Source: Aeromonas australiensis
GTDB taxonomy: Bacteria; Pseudomonadota; Gammaproteobacteria; Enterobacterales; Aeromonadaceae
DNA: 64,000 bases
Direction of reading: 5' to 3'
Assembly: GCF_000819725.1 (NCBI RefSeq)
Contig: NZ_CDDH01000045.1
Coordinates: 124,001 to 188,000, forward strand
The notes below the pieces were generated by a model. The model saw nothing but the letters and a program-made list of their open reading frames with translations. It was not told the origin of the DNA and ran no database searches. A program made the translations under genes and the position numbers. This document shows, one piece after another, positions 49,440 to 62,014 of the stretch. Each line of letters opens with the position of its first letter. The stretch's first letter is position 1.

Positions 49440-49509
49440 GGGAAGTCCCTTGGTTGTGGTCGGCTTTGACCGGATAATATGGCCCAACACTTTAACAAAA
49501 CCCCTGGCC

Positions 49510-50556
49510 ATGCGAAGCGTCTATCTCTCCCCCTTGTTGCTGATCTGGTTGCTAATGCTTCCCCGCGCCGCCCTCGCCTTTGCGGTCGATATCTGGCCCG
49601 GCGGCGAATTCAGCGGCCAGCCGGTGCGCCAGCAGTGGCCAGCCCCCACCGCCGCAACCAAACCGCTGACCCTCTGTGCCCTCTACCCCCATCTGCGCGA
49701 CGCCTACTGGCTCTCGGTCAATCAGGGCATGGTGGACGAGGCGAAGCGGCTGGGAGTCAAGTTGCAGATCCACGAAGCGGGGGGCTATGGCGCCCTCGCC
49801 GAGCAGCGTCAGCAGTTGCAGCGCTGCGTGCAGGAAGGGAGCGACGCCATCTTGCTCGGCGCAGTGAGCTATCAGGGCTTGCGCGAGGCCATCAAGGCCA
49901 CGCCGCTGCCGCTCTTTGGGTTGGTCAACGATCTGCCCAGCGGTCTGGTGCAGGCCAAGGTGGGGGTCTCCTGGTACCAGATGGGCTGGCAAATCGGCCA
50001 CTGGCTGGCGCAGCGCCACCCCGCCGGCAGCAAGCCGGTCTCGGTCGCCCTCTTCCCCGGCCCGCAGGCCAGTGGTGGCAACAACTTCGTCGAGCCGGGC
50101 TTTGCCGATGCCATCAAGGGGAGCGCCATCAAGCTGGTCACCACCGAGCGCGGCGACAACAGCCGGGAAATCCAGCGCACACTGGTACAGCAGACCCTGG
50201 CCCGCTATCCCGACCTCGACTATCTGGTGGGGGGCGCCATCGCCGCCGAAGTGGCGGTCAACGAGCTGGCGCAGCGCCATCTCGACAGGCCCCGGGTGCT
50301 GAGCACCTACTTCAGCCACGGGGTACAGCGGGGACTGCGACGGGGCAAGATCCTGGCCGCCAACAGCGATCAGATGCGGCTGCAGGGGCGCCTTGCTGTC
50401 GCTCAGGCGGTCTGCCTGCTGCAACACCCTGATGCCAGTGCCGAGCAGTGCCCACGGGTGATGGGGCCACCCATTCTGACGCTATCTGCGCCACTGGCCG
50501 ACCCCGCCGATTCCCTCTCGGATGGCGCTTTTCGCCCCGTCTATCGGGTCGAATAG
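49510..50556 (+). CDS. torT: periplasmic TMAO-binding protein TorT
   Basis: 348 residues with a Sec signal peptide (cleavage near RAALA-FA) and a periplasmic-binding-protein fold ([50 protein letters not shown]). It binds TMAO and activates TorS in E. coli. ATG 49510 lacks a strong Shine-Dalgarno. It is transcribed away from torS and towards torR. Confidence 0.92.
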   Translation: MRSVYLSPLLLIWLLMLPRAALAFAVDIWPGGEFSGQPVRQQWPAPTAATKPLTLCALYPHLRDAYWLSVNQGMVDEAKRLGVKLQIHEAGGYGALAEQRQQLQRCVQEGSDAILLGAVSYQGLREAIKATPLPLFGLVNDLPSGLVQAKVGVSWYQMGWQIGHWLAQRHPAGSKPVSVALFPGPQASGGNNFVEPGFADAIKGSAIKLVTTERGDNSREIQRTLVQQTLARYPDLDYLVGGAIAAEVAVNELAQRHLDRPRVLSTYFSHGVQRGLRRGKILAANSDQMRLQGRLAVAQAVCLLQHPDASAEQCPRVMGPPILTLSAPLADPADSLSDGAFRPVYRVE

Positions 50557-50593
50557 CCGTTCCAAATCCGATCAGCACACTCAAGGAGAAGAG

Positions 50594-50998
50594 ATGAAAG
50601 AGTTACATGCCAGCTGCCTGTGCGGCGCCATCGCCCTGACCCTGCCGGATCAGTTCGACTATATGGGGAACTGCCACTGCAGCGAATGCCGCAAGTTTTC
50701 AGGGGGAGATTACGCCTCGGTCGGCGGACTGGATGGCAACAAGGTCACCATAGTGAAGGGGGAAGAGGCCATCGGCCGCTACCGGAAATCGGCAGAGACC
50801 ACCCTGGCATTCTGTCGTCACTGCGGCTCCAGCCTGTTCAGCCAGAAGAGCAGCAGCGGCAAGATCAACCTGCGCCTCGGGGTACTGGACGATGTGCCGA
50901 GCCAGCGCCCCGCGTTTCACATCTTTGTCGGCTCCAAGGCGCCCTGGCACCAGATTGGCGACGACTGCCCGCAATTTGATACCCGCCCGCCGGTCTGA
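50594..50998 (+). CDS. GFA-family zinc protein (glutathione-dependent formaldehyde-activating enzyme-like)
   Basis: 134 residues with the GFA/CENP-V zinc pattern: CLCGAI, GNCHCSECRKFSGGDYAS, and FCRHCGSSLF. AAGGAGAAGAG directly precedes ATG 50594. It lies 37 bases after torT on the same strand, inside the tor cluster. TMAO breakdown can yield formaldehyde, so a detoxification link is tempting but speculative; most family members are not proven formaldehyde enzymes. Confidence 0.85.
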   Translation: MKELHASCLCGAIALTLPDQFDYMGNCHCSECRKFSGGDYASVGGLDGNKVTIVKGEEAIGRYRKSAETTLAFCRHCGSSLFSQKSSSGKINLRLGVLDDVPSQRPAFHIFVGSKAPWHQIGDDCPQFDTRPPV

Positions 50999-51034
50999 TA
51001 CCCGGTCAAACAGCTCAAGGCCGCCGCAACGGGG

Positions 51035-51748
51035 TCAGGAGGCTATCTCGCCAGCAAACAGATAGCCTTCACCATGGACGGTGACAAACAGCTGGGGATC
51101 CCGCGGATCCGCTTCCATCTTGCCGCGCAGCCGCCGGATCAACACGTCTATGGTGCGATCGCTCGGGCCATCGCCGCGATGGCTGATAAGGGTCAGGATC
51201 CGCTCCCGACTGAGCACCCGCCCGGCATGGGCGACAAAGGCCACCAGCACTTCATATTCCGCCTTGGTCAGACGCACCGGCACTCCGTCCTTGCTGAGCT
51301 GGCGGCGGGAAATGTCAAAACGCCAGGGGCCAAAGCGCACCGCATCGTCAGCCACCGCAGGCTCGCTCGGCGCGGCGGCCGCCAGCGAGATCCGCCACAG
51401 CAGATTCTTGACCCGCACCAGCAGCTCCCTGAGCTCGAACGGCTTGGTGACATAGTCGTCGGCCCCCATCTCGAGGCCGACAATCCGGTCCACCGCATCG
51501 CTGCGGCCGGTGACCAGAATGATCCCCACCGTGCTGCGCGCCCGCAGTTCACGGGTCAACAGCAGACCATCTTCTCCCGGCAGGTTGATATCCAGCATCA
51601 CCAGATCGACCGTCTGCTCCGCCAGCACGGCGCGCATCTGCTGGCCGTTTTCGACCGCCGTCACCCGATAGCCCTCCCGCTCGAAATAGCCGGTCAGCTT
51701 CTCGCGGGTAACCGCATCATCTTCAACAACCAGAATGTGGTAGCTCAT
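51035..51748 (-). CDS. torR: TMAO response regulator TorR
   Basis: 237 residues, OmpR/PhoB type. Receiver (1-120; phospho-Asp in LVMLDINLPGEDG; TKPFELRELLVRVKN) and winged-helix DNA-binding domain (about 140-232; RLTKAEYEVLVAFVAHAGRVLSR, DRTIDVLIRRLRGKME). Divergent from torCAD, whose promoter it is expected to activate. Confidence 0.95.
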   Translation of the reverse strand: MSYHILVVEDDAVTREKLTGYFEREGYRVTAVENGQQMRAVLAEQTVDLVMLDINLPGEDGLLLTRELRARSTVGIILVTGRSDAVDRIVGLEMGADDYVTKPFELRELLVRVKNLLWRISLAAAAPSEPAVADDAVRFGPWRFDISRRQLSKDGVPVRLTKAEYEVLVAFVAHAGRVLSRERILTLISHRGDGPSDRTIDVLIRRLRGKMEADPRDPQLFVTVHGEGYLFAGEIAS

Positions 51749-51785
51749 GGGCAGGGTTCACGATGGTCGACAAGGGAGGATTATT

Positions 51786-51848
51786 CTATTCACATTTTGT
51801 CATAAATACCCCTATTTCATTAATTTGTGGCGGCAGCCCTGTTCACAA
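51786..51848 (+). promoter_or_regulatory. candidate TorR boxes upstream of torC
   Basis: Three decamers resemble the E. coli tor box CTGTTCATAT: CTATTCACAT (51786-51795, 8/10), CTATTTCATT (51812-51821, weaker) and CTGTTCACAA (51839-51848, 8/10). They are in the same orientation in the torR-torC gap, as the direct tor boxes are in E. coli. Confidence 0.55.
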
Positions 51849-51893
51849 CGCCTCCCTATCATGGCTCCCATCAAAAAAGTGATGTGAGAGAGC

Positions 51894-53060
51894 ATGATGA
51901 AAAAACTGTGGCACTTCCTGCGCACCCCCAGCCGTCGCTGGTCGGTACTGGCGCTGCTTCTGGTGGGCGTCGGCGTCACCCTCGCGGGCACCGTCGGCCT
52001 GCACTATGGCTTTGAGAAAACCAGCAGCCTCGAATTCTGTATCTCCTGTCACTCCATGAAAGACACCGTCTATCCGGAGTACAAGGAGTCCATCCACTTC
52101 AAGAATGCCTCAGGGGTACAGGCGGTCTGTACCGACTGTCACCAGCCGAAGGATTTCGTCGGCAAAGTGGCCCGCAAGATGGAGGCAGCCAACGACCTCT
52201 ATCAGGAGTACATAGGTCACAGCATCGACACCCAGGAGAAGTTCGAGGACCGGCGCCTGCATCTGGCCGAGAAGGTGTGGGCACGGATGAGCAGCCAGAA
52301 CTCCAAGACCTGCAAGTCCTGCCACAGCTACGACAACATGGATCACGCCAAGCAGTCCCCGGCGGCAGCGCTGGCGATGAAAGATGCGGCGGCGAAGAAC
52401 ATGAACTGCATCGAGTGCCACAAGGGCATCGCCCACGAACTGCCCAACATGGCGGGGGGCTTCCGGGCCACTTACGCCACCCTGGTCAACGACGCGCAAG
52501 AGGCGCCAGCCGCCGAGACCCTCTACAACCTGGGTGAAAAAGATCTCTATGCCAGCGAACAGAGCAGCGACCCGGTCGGCAAACTGCTGCCCGCCTCCCG
52601 TATCGACGTGGTGGACCGCAGCGGCGATCGCCTCAAGGTGACCATCGAAGGGTGGCGCGAGAGCGATGGCAAGGGCCGGGTGCTGAGCGAATACATGGGC
52701 AAGCGGGTCTTCGTCGCTACCATCCGTGACGAACTGAAAGCGAGCGAGAAAGTGCTCAAGCAGGAGACAGACAGCGCCACCCATATCAAGTGGGAGCAGG
52801 TTCAGGTGCAGGCCTGGGTCGATGGCAAGGGCTTTGAGTCCTCGCTCAAGCCGATCTGGGATTACGCCGGCGAGATGTACAAATCCACCTGCAACTCCTG
52901 CCACGGCGCGCCGGATCCCGCTCACTTCACTGCCAACGGCTGGATTTCGGGACTCAAGGCGATGTCTGCCTACTACCGCCTGAGTAAGGAAGAGGAGCGC
53001 ACCCTGCTCAAATACCTGCAGAACCATGCCGCCGATACCGGTGGTCAGGGCAGCCACTAA
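51894..53060 (+). CDS. torC: pentaheme c-type cytochrome TorC
   Basis: A 388-residue NapC/NirT-type quinol dehydrogenase passing electrons from menaquinol to TorA. N-terminal membrane anchor (about 18-40), four N-terminal haem sites (CISCH, CTDCH, CKSCH, CIECH) and a fifth in the C-terminal domain (CNSCH). This 4+1 arrangement and length match E. coli TorC. ATG 51897 is an alternative start. A 13-base tandem repeat follows the stop. Confidence 0.95.
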   Translation: MMKKLWHFLRTPSRRWSVLALLLVGVGVTLAGTVGLHYGFEKTSSLEFCISCHSMKDTVYPEYKESIHFKNASGVQAVCTDCHQPKDFVGKVARKMEAANDLYQEYIGHSIDTQEKFEDRRLHLAEKVWARMSSQNSKTCKSCHSYDNMDHAKQSPAAALAMKDAAAKNMNCIECHKGIAHELPNMAGGFRATYATLVNDAQEAPAAETLYNLGEKDLYASEQSSDPVGKLLPASRIDVVDRSGDRLKVTIEGWRESDGKGRVLSEYMGKRVFVATIRDELKASEKVLKQETDSATHIKWEQVQVQAWVDGKGFESSLKPIWDYAGEMYKSTCNSCHGAPDPAHFTANGWISGLKAMSAYYRLSKEEERTLLKYLQNHAADTGGQGSH

Positions 53061-53086
53061 TTCCGGATTCGAGTTCCGGATCCGAG
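53061..53086. repeat. 13-base tandem repeat in the torC-torA gap
   Basis: TTCCGGATTCGAG is followed immediately by TTCCGGATCCGAG (12 of 13 identical) starting at the first base after the torC stop. Confidence 0.85.
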
Positions 53087-53100
53087 AGAGGAATAACAAG

Positions 53101-55593
53101 ATGATCAATATTTCCCGTCGTGGTTTTCTGGGTGGCTTGCTGGCCAGCGGTGCCTCTGCCCTGATCGGCCCCTCCCTGCTCGGTCGCGCCGTGATGGCCG
53201 CCGAGTCCGGCGACAAGCTGGTGCAGTCCGGCTCCCACTGGGGCGCCTTCCGTGCCCGGGTGGTCGATGGCCGCTGGGTCGAGACCCTGCCGTTCGAGCA
53301 CGACAAGCACCCCACCGAGATGCTCAAGGCCTTGAGTGAGGTGGTCTATAACCCCTCCCGCATCCGCTACCCCATGGTGCGACTGGACTGGCTGCGCAAG
53401 GGCCACCAGTCCGACACCAACGAACGGGGCCAGAACCGCTTCGTGCGGGTCACCTGGTCCCAGGCGCTGGACTTCTTCTACCACGAGCTGGAACGGGTGC
53501 AGAAAACCTATGGCCCGAGCGCCCTCTATGCCGGTCACTCCGGCTGGCAGTCGGTGGGCAAGCTGCACTCCGCTGGCGCCATGCTGGGACGCGCCATGAA
53601 CCTGCACGGCACCTATCTGGCCAAGGCCGGCGACTACTCCACCGGGGCCGCCCAGGTGATCCTGCCCCACGTGGCGGGCGCCATGGAGGTGTATGAGCAG
53701 CAAACCTCCTGGCCGCTGGTGCTGGAGCACAGCAAAACCATCGTTATCTGGGGCTCAGATCCCATCAAGAACCTGCAGGTGGGCTGGCTGGTGCCGGATC
53801 ACAGCGTCTACGACTACTGGGCGCAACTGAAAGAGAAGGTAGCCAAGGGCGAGATCCGGGTGATCAGTGTCGATCCGGTCAAATCCAAGACTCAGAAGTA
53901 CCTCAATTGCGATCAGGTAACCCTGAATCCGCAGACCGACGTGCCGCTGATGCTGGGCATCGCCCACACCCTCTACAGCGAGAAGCGCCACGACGAGAAG
54001 TTCCTGAAAGACTACACCACCGGTTTTGACAAGTTCCTGCCCTACCTGCTGGGCACCAGCGATGGTCAGGTGAAGGACGCCGAGTGGGCCGCCGCCATCT
54101 GTGGCGTACCAGCAGAGACCATCCGCGAACTGGCCCGTACCATGAGCAGCGGCCGCACCCAGCTTATCGGCGGCTGGTGTGTGCAGCGCATGCACCACGG
54201 CGAACAGTACGCCTGGATGCTGGTGGTTCTGGCCTCGATGATTGGCCAGATCGGCCTGCCGGGGGGTGGTTACGGCTTTGGCTGGCACTACAACGGGGCG
54301 GGTACCATCACCTCCAGCGGCCCCATCATGTCAGGTTTCAGCTCGGTCATTCCCGGCGTTAAACCACTCCATGACGGCGACTGGAAGGGCTACTCCAAAT
54401 ACATTCCGGTGGCCCGCTTCGTCGACTGCATTCTCAATCCGGGCAAACAGATCGCCTTCAACGGCCAGACCATCACCTACCCCCACATGAAGATGGCGGT
54501 GTTCTGTGGCAACAACCCGTTCCACCACCAGCAGGATCGCAACAAGATGGTCGCCGCCTGGCGCAAGCTGGAAACCGTGGTCAGCATCGATCACCAGTGG
54601 ACGGCCAGCTGCCGTTTCGCCGATATCGTGCTGCCCGCCACCACCACCTATGAGCGGGATGACATCGAGCAGTGGGGCTCCCACTCCAACGCGGGCATTC
54701 TGGCCATGTACAAGGTGGTGGAGCCGCTGTTCGAGGCGCGCGATGACTACGACATCTTCGCCGATCTCTGCCGTCGCTTCGGTCGCGAGGCCGAGTTCAC
54801 CGGTGGCAAGAGCAAGCTGGAGTGGATCCAGAGCATCTATGACGACGCCCGCCTGCAGGGCCGCGGCATCGGCATTCGTCTGCCCCGTTTCAGCCAGTTC
54901 TGGCACGGCGAAGGCTTCGTCACCTTCCCGGCGGGCCAGCCCTGGGTACGCCACGAGTCGTTCCGTCAGGAGCCGGATCTGGAGCCACTAGGCACCCCAT
55001 CTGGCCTTATCGAGATCTACTCCAAGACCATCGCCGACTACGGCTATGGGGATTGCCCGGGTCACCCGGTCTGGATCGAGCCCTACGAGCGCTCCCACGG
55101 CGGGCCGGGCAGCAAACAGTACCCGCTGCACCTGCAATCCTGCCACCCGGACAAGCGGCTGCACAGCCAGCTCTGCTCCTCCGACAACTACCGCGCCACC
55201 TACACGGTGCAAGGTCGCGAGCCTGTCTATATGAATCCGCAGGATGCCAAATCCCGCGGCCTCAAAGACGGCGATCTGGTGCGGGTGTTCAACGGCCGCG
55301 GTCAGGTATTGGCTGGTCTGGTGGTGAGCGATGATTACGCCCCCGGGGTGGTGCGCATTCAGGAAGGAGCCTGGTATGGCCCGCAAGAGGGTGGCAAGGT
55401 AGGGACGCTCTGTACCTATGGCGATCCCAACGTGCTGACCGCCGACATCGGCTCCTCCAGCCTGGCGCAGGCCACCACGGCCCATACCGCGCTGGTGGAG
55501 ATCGAGAAGTTCCGCGGGCAGGCACCGGCAGTCACTGCCTTCGGCGCACCGGAATCGGCCAAGGGCATCGACCCCATGTTCCCGGCACTCTGA
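53101..55593 (+). CDS. torA: trimethylamine-N-oxide reductase TorA
   Basis: An 830-residue periplasmic molybdopterin-guanine-dinucleotide enzyme, terminal reductase of TMAO respiration. The N-terminus bears a Tat signal (NISRRGFLGGLLASGASALI) and is exported folded with help from TorD. DMSO-reductase family features include SGWQSVGKLHSAGAMLGRAMN with the Mo-ligand Ser region, WGSDPIKNLQVGW and QLCSSDNYRATY near the C-terminus. The open frame extends 25 codons upstream into torC, but ATG 53101 begins the Tat signal. Confidence 0.96.
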   Translation: MINISRRGFLGGLLASGASALIGPSLLGRAVMAAESGDKLVQSGSHWGAFRARVVDGRWVETLPFEHDKHPTEMLKALSEVVYNPSRIRYPMVRLDWLRKGHQSDTNERGQNRFVRVTWSQALDFFYHELERVQKTYGPSALYAGHSGWQSVGKLHSAGAMLGRAMNLHGTYLAKAGDYSTGAAQVILPHVAGAMEVYEQQTSWPLVLEHSKTIVIWGSDPIKNLQVGWLVPDHSVYDYWAQLKEKVAKGEIRVISVDPVKSKTQKYLNCDQVTLNPQTDVPLMLGIAHTLYSEKRHDEKFLKDYTTGFDKFLPYLLGTSDGQVKDAEWAAAICGVPAETIRELARTMSSGRTQLIGGWCVQRMHHGEQYAWMLVVLASMIGQIGLPGGGYGFGWHYNGAGTITSSGPIMSGFSSVIPGVKPLHDGDWKGYSKYIPVARFVDCILNPGKQIAFNGQTITYPHMKMAVFCGNNPFHHQQDRNKMVAAWRKLETVVSIDHQWTASCRFADIVLPATTTYERDDIEQWGSHSNAGILAMYKVVEPLFEARDDYDIFADLCRRFGREAEFTGGKSKLEWIQSIYDDARLQGRGIGIRLPRFSQFWHGEGFVTFPAGQPWVRHESFRQEPDLEPLGTPSGLIEIYSKTIADYGYGDCPGHPVWIEPYERSHGGPGSKQYPLHLQSCHPDKRLHSQLCSSDNYRATYTVQGREPVYMNPQDAKSRGLKDGDLVRVFNGRGQVLAGLVVSDDYAPGVVRIQEGAWYGPQEGGKVGTLCTYGDPNVLTADIGSSSLAQATTAHTALVEIEKFRGQAPAVTAFGAPESAKGIDPMFPAL

Positions 55594-55647
55594 CCCCGGG
55601 GGGATGAAAGCGCCCCCTTGAGTTTCCTTTATTTTTAAAGTCGTTAG

Positions 55648-55674
55648 AATCGGGAGCCATCAAGGCTCCCGATT
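55648..55674 (+). other. hairpin between torA and torD
   Basis: An 11-bp perfect stem (AATCGGGAGCC / GGCTCCCGATT, loop of 5) ends 18 bases before torD and lacks a T-tract. It probably stabilises torCA mRNA or tunes torD, though a leaky terminator is possible. Confidence 0.55.
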
Positions 55675-55692
55675 GCCATCCACGGAGGAAAA

Positions 55693-56361
55693 ATGCAGGA
55701 CTTTATGGCTACCAGCGAACGCCGGGCCGAACTCTACTGGTGGTTCTCCACCCTGTTCGCCGCCGAACTCAGTGATGAGCAGATCGCCGAATATGACACC
55801 TATGATGTGCGAAGCTTCCTGAAAAGCCTCTCCACCCTGGATCCGATGCGCGAAGCCGTGGCCGAACTCAACGATGCCATCGCCCGCCTGCTGGTGCGCA
55901 CCGATCGCCAGCTGGAACTCGCCGCCGACTTCGCTGGCCTGTTTCTGGTGGATCCCAAACAGGGCGCCCTGCCCTACGAATCGCTCTATCGTGGCGATGC
56001 CAAGCTACTGATGCAGGCCCCGATGGCCGAGATGCAGGCCCGCCTCGATCGCCTCGGCATCAATGTCAGCGATAAATACAAAGAGCCTGCCGACCATCTG
56101 GCGATCGAGCTGGATCTAATGGGCAATCTCATCATCCGCGCGGCGGAAGCCAAGAGCGCAGCCGAGCGGGAACGCTGGCTCGACGAGCAGGAAGCGCTGC
56201 TGCACGGGCATCTGCTGGGCTGGTTCGACAAGTTCGAAAGCGCTTGTCGCGCCGCCGACCGGTTTGGCTTTTACGGCGCCAGTGCCCGTCTGCTGGGGGT
56301 CTTCCTCAAGATGGATGCCAACTACCTCTCTCTGGTCAAACCGGCACCGTCCGCCGACTGA
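55693..56361 (+). CDS. torD: TorA-specific chaperone TorD
   Basis: 222 residues, all-helical TorD/DmsD family. It proofreads the TorA Tat signal and aids cofactor insertion. Features include [20 protein letters not shown] and the conserved [16 protein letters not shown] motif. GGAGG 5 bases before ATG. Slightly longer than the E. coli protein (199). Confidence 0.93.
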   Translation: MQDFMATSERRAELYWWFSTLFAAELSDEQIAEYDTYDVRSFLKSLSTLDPMREAVAELNDAIARLLVRTDRQLELAADFAGLFLVDPKQGALPYESLYRGDAKLLMQAPMAEMQARLDRLGINVSDKYKEPADHLAIELDLMGNLIIRAAEAKSAAERERWLDEQEALLHGHLLGWFDKFESACRAADRFGFYGASARLLGVFLKMDANYLSLVKPAPSAD

Positions 56362-56368
56362 GCCCGCG

Positions 56369-56737
56369 ATGAAGACAGCCCTGCTTCTGATTGCATGCTG
56401 GCTGCTGGCCCTGATCCCGCTGGATCAGGGCATTACTCCCCTGATCGCGCTGCTGTTCAACCCTGATCGCGAGCTTTACGGCACCGCCCAGCTCACCGGC
56501 TTTGCCGGCATCCTGCTCACCCTCTACCTTGCCAATCTCGGCGTCGAGGTGGTGTTGCGCCGTCGTTTTCAAATCGCCGGCATGCTGGCGTTGCTGGCCG
56601 CCTGGATCGGCTTCATCAACAGCAGTGGCTGCGAGTCGCACTTCCTGCTGCTCTACCTGCTTGCCCTACCCTTCCATCTGATCGGCGGGCTGGTATTTGT
56701 ACGCGGTATTCAGGCGTTTGGTCGTCAGAAGGGGTAG
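56369..56737 (+). CDS. small membrane protein linked to tor operon, unknown
   Basis: 122 residues with four predicted helices (about 3-18, 38-58, 69-85, 93-112); ATG 56369 is 7 bases after the torD stop, so it is likely co-transcribed and coupled. No motif for haem or metal binding except a single SSGC. It does not look like TorE or NapE. Role unknown. Confidence 0.75.
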   Translation: MKTALLLIACWLLALIPLDQGITPLIALLFNPDRELYGTAQLTGFAGILLTLYLANLGVEVVLRRRFQIAGMLALLAAWIGFINSSGCESHFLLLYLLALPFHLIGGLVFVRGIQAFGRQKG

Positions 56738-56974
56738 CCGCCATCAGCGCCAGCTTTGGCCATCCTGTTTTCTCACCGTCATTCAAACAACATCATTCGC
56801 CTCACCCCGGGACACCTCTCGAAACACCCAGCCCTCCAGTTCTCAGTCAGAATCCCTGTGCAACCGCACAGACTCAGGGGGAGTGGTCATCTATCCAAAA
56901 GTCTAATTGCCCCCCGCCACCAAAGGTATAAGTTGTTAAGAAACCATTAAAAGATCTATTCACAGGAGTGACAG

Positions 56975-58921
<1,947 letters not shown>

Positions 58922-58944
58922 TCCCGCGTCGTTTGTTGCTCAAT

Positions 58945-58967
58945 AAAGCCGGCCCTGCGCCGGCTTT
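58945..58967 (+). terminator. acs terminator
   Basis: AAAGCCGGC / GCCGGCTTT stem with a 5-base loop, followed by GTCATTTCTT. Confidence 0.82.
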
Positions 58968-59209
58968 GTCATTTCTTATTCACTAGCAAACAGCAAGGTG
59001 GCAACGGCGAAGTCTCGCAGACCAAGGCGCGCAATAAATAGCCAGATGTAGAGATTAGACCAGTAAAATGCTGCTAATTTTCACGAAATCAATATAATTG
59101 CCAAATCTGTGTGCCAGGGCACACCGATTTGCGCAGAAAATGGCTAGATTTCTGGTAGTCCACAAGATAGCTGACAGATAGCAGCATTATCATCGAGGAT
59201 GTACTCAAT

Positions 59210-59659
59210 ATGTCGCAACATCACCGAATTCTCCTGCTCAACGGACCTAACCTGAATCTGCTGGGCAAGCGCGAACCTGGTATCTACGGCAGCAAGACGC
59301 TTGATGAGATCGTCGCCGATCTGAAGCTTAACGCCAGCGAACTCGGTGTCACTCTGGAGCATCTGCAATCCAACGCCGAACACGAGTTGATTAGCTGCAT
59401 CCATCAGGCCATGGGCCAGGTTGATTTCATCATCATCAATCCGGCCGCCTTCACCCACACCAGTGTCGCCATCCGCGATGCACTGCTGGGTGTCGCCATC
59501 CCCTTTATCGAAGTTCATCTGTCAAACGTTCATGCCAGGGAGCCGTTCCGTCATCACTCCTACCTGTCTGATGTCGCCAAAGGGGTCATTTGTGGTCTGG
59601 GGGCTGATGGCTACCAATTCGCTTTAACCGCGGCCGTGCGCCATCTGCGCGCGGCTTGA
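59210..59659 (+). CDS. aroQ: type II 3-dehydroquinate dehydratase
   Basis: A 149-residue dodecameric shikimate-pathway enzyme: [19 protein letters not shown] with the catalytic Tyr, [17 protein letters not shown], and [20 protein letters not shown] with the catalytic His. It leads the aroQ-accB-accC cluster common in gammaproteobacteria. The 58982-59209 region upstream is AT-rich and probably the promoter. Confidence 0.96.
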   Translation: MSQHHRILLLNGPNLNLLGKREPGIYGSKTLDEIVADLKLNASELGVTLEHLQSNAEHELISCIHQAMGQVDFIIINPAAFTHTSVAIRDALLGVAIPFIEVHLSNVHAREPFRHHSYLSDVAKGVICGLGADGYQFALTAAVRHLRAA

Positions 59660-59695
59660 TAATCACTGATCAGATAAAGAAGAAAGAGAATGCTA

Positions 59696-60151
59696 ATGGA
59701 TATCCGCAAAATCAAGAAGCTGATTGAACTGGTTGAAGAGTCCGGCATCGCCGAACTGGAAATCTCCGAAGGTGAAGAGTCAGTTCGCATCAGCCGCAAT
59801 TTCGCAGGCCAGGTCACTGCCGCACCGCAGATGATCATGCAGCAAGCCGCGGCGCCGGTTGCCGCGCCTGCCACCGCACCAGTTTCCGCCGCCCCGGCCG
59901 CCGATGCCGCCCCGAGTGGTCACCTGATGCGCTCCCCGATGGTTGGCTCCTTCTACCGCTCTTCCAGCCCGGAAGCCAAGCCATTTGTGGAAGTGGGTCA
60001 GCAAGTCAATGTCGGCGATACCCTGTGCATCGTTGAAGCCATGAAAATGATGAACCAGATTGAATCCGACAAAGCCGGTGTGATCAAAGCGATCCTGGTT
60101 GAAAATGGTCAGGCCGTTGAATTCGACGAGCCGCTGTTCATCATCGAATAA
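59696..60151 (+). CDS. accB: biotin carboxyl carrier protein of acetyl-CoA carboxylase
   Basis: 151 residues. [20 protein letters not shown] start, an Ala/Pro linker (about 40-75) and a C-terminal biotinyl domain with [11 protein letters not shown] carrying the biotin lysine. I begin at ATG 59696 by family match; the ATG at 59690 adds two residues. 15 bases before accC. Confidence 0.96.
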   Translation: MDIRKIKKLIELVEESGIAELEISEGEESVRISRNFAGQVTAAPQMIMQQAAAPVAAPATAPVSAAPAADAAPSGHLMRSPMVGSFYRSSSPEAKPFVEVGQQVNVGDTLCIVEAMKMMNQIESDKAGVIKAILVENGQAVEFDEPLFIIE

Positions 60152-60166
60152 GGGAAATCGCCACCC

Positions 60167-61507
<1,341 letters not shown>

Positions 61508-61527
61508 GGATCGCTGATAGAGACCCG

Positions 61528-61587
61528 ATGACATTGCACGGTGGCAGTACCAACGCCCACTATCTGCACAAGAAGTTGGGTCTGTAA
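61528..61587 (+). pseudogene. duplicated 3' tail of accC ('echo') as a 19-residue ORF
   Basis: Bases 61536-61587 copy accC 61459-61507 with one extra codon and three substitutions, ending at the same stop. The copy reads [16 protein letters not shown] against [15 protein letters not shown]. An ATG at 61528 is in frame, giving a 19-residue ORF, but its Shine-Dalgarno is weak (GAGA). Most likely a recombination or duplication scar. Confidence 0.85.
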
Positions 61588-61681
61588 GATCTCGCAGGCA
61601 GAACAATCACTTCCGGCCAGATAGCAGCCAGCTGTTCAACTGCTATCCAGCCAAGAGGCGGCTTCGCAAGAAGCCGCTGCT

Positions 61682-61713
61682 AAAAAAGGGCCATGGCGAC
61701 ATGGCCCTTTTTT
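61682..61713 (+). terminator. terminator of the aroQ-accBC operon
   Basis: AAAAAAGGGCCAT / ATGGCCCTTTTTT, 13-bp stem, loop of 6, T-tract. It is preceded by two further hairpins, GATAGCAG/CTGCTATC (about 61620-61648) and GCGGCTTC/GAAGCCGC (about 61658-61677). Confidence 0.9.
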
Positions 61714-61750
61714 GTTATCCTTGCGCCCCCCAAATTTGTCGGAGGCCAAG

Positions 61751-62014
61751 GTGAACCGTTTTGCTCTCGCCCGCCGGGAAGCCGCTTTTTGTCTGCTGCT
61801 TACCCTGCTCTACTTCTTTGCCTGGTATGGCACCGCCTATTTCACCCCCGTTCAGCTTGAGCTGTGGGGTATCCCGCTCTGGTTTTTGCTCAGTTGCATG
61901 GTCATGCCACTGTTCTTCATCATCCTCTGCGCCCTGATGGTCAATCGCCTCTTTGTGGATATTCCGCTCGATCCCCACACCAACCAACAAGAGGATCGTC
62001 CCCATGAATCTTGA
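61751..62014 (+). CDS. yhdT: YhdT family (DUF997) small membrane protein
   Basis: 87 residues, two membrane helices (about 13-33 and 43-68). GTG 61751 has CGGAGG 5 bases upstream. It overlaps panF by 11 bases, the same yhdT-panF pair as in E. coli. Function unknown. Confidence 0.9.
   Translation: MNRFALARREAAFCLLLTLLYFFAWYGTAYFTPVQLELWGIPLWFLLSCMVMPLFFIILCALMVNRLFVDIPLDPHTNQQEDRPHES

Noticed and set aside
56369-56737. Identification as TorE/NapE
   Set aside because: Those proteins are about 60 residues with one helix; this one has 122 residues and four helices.
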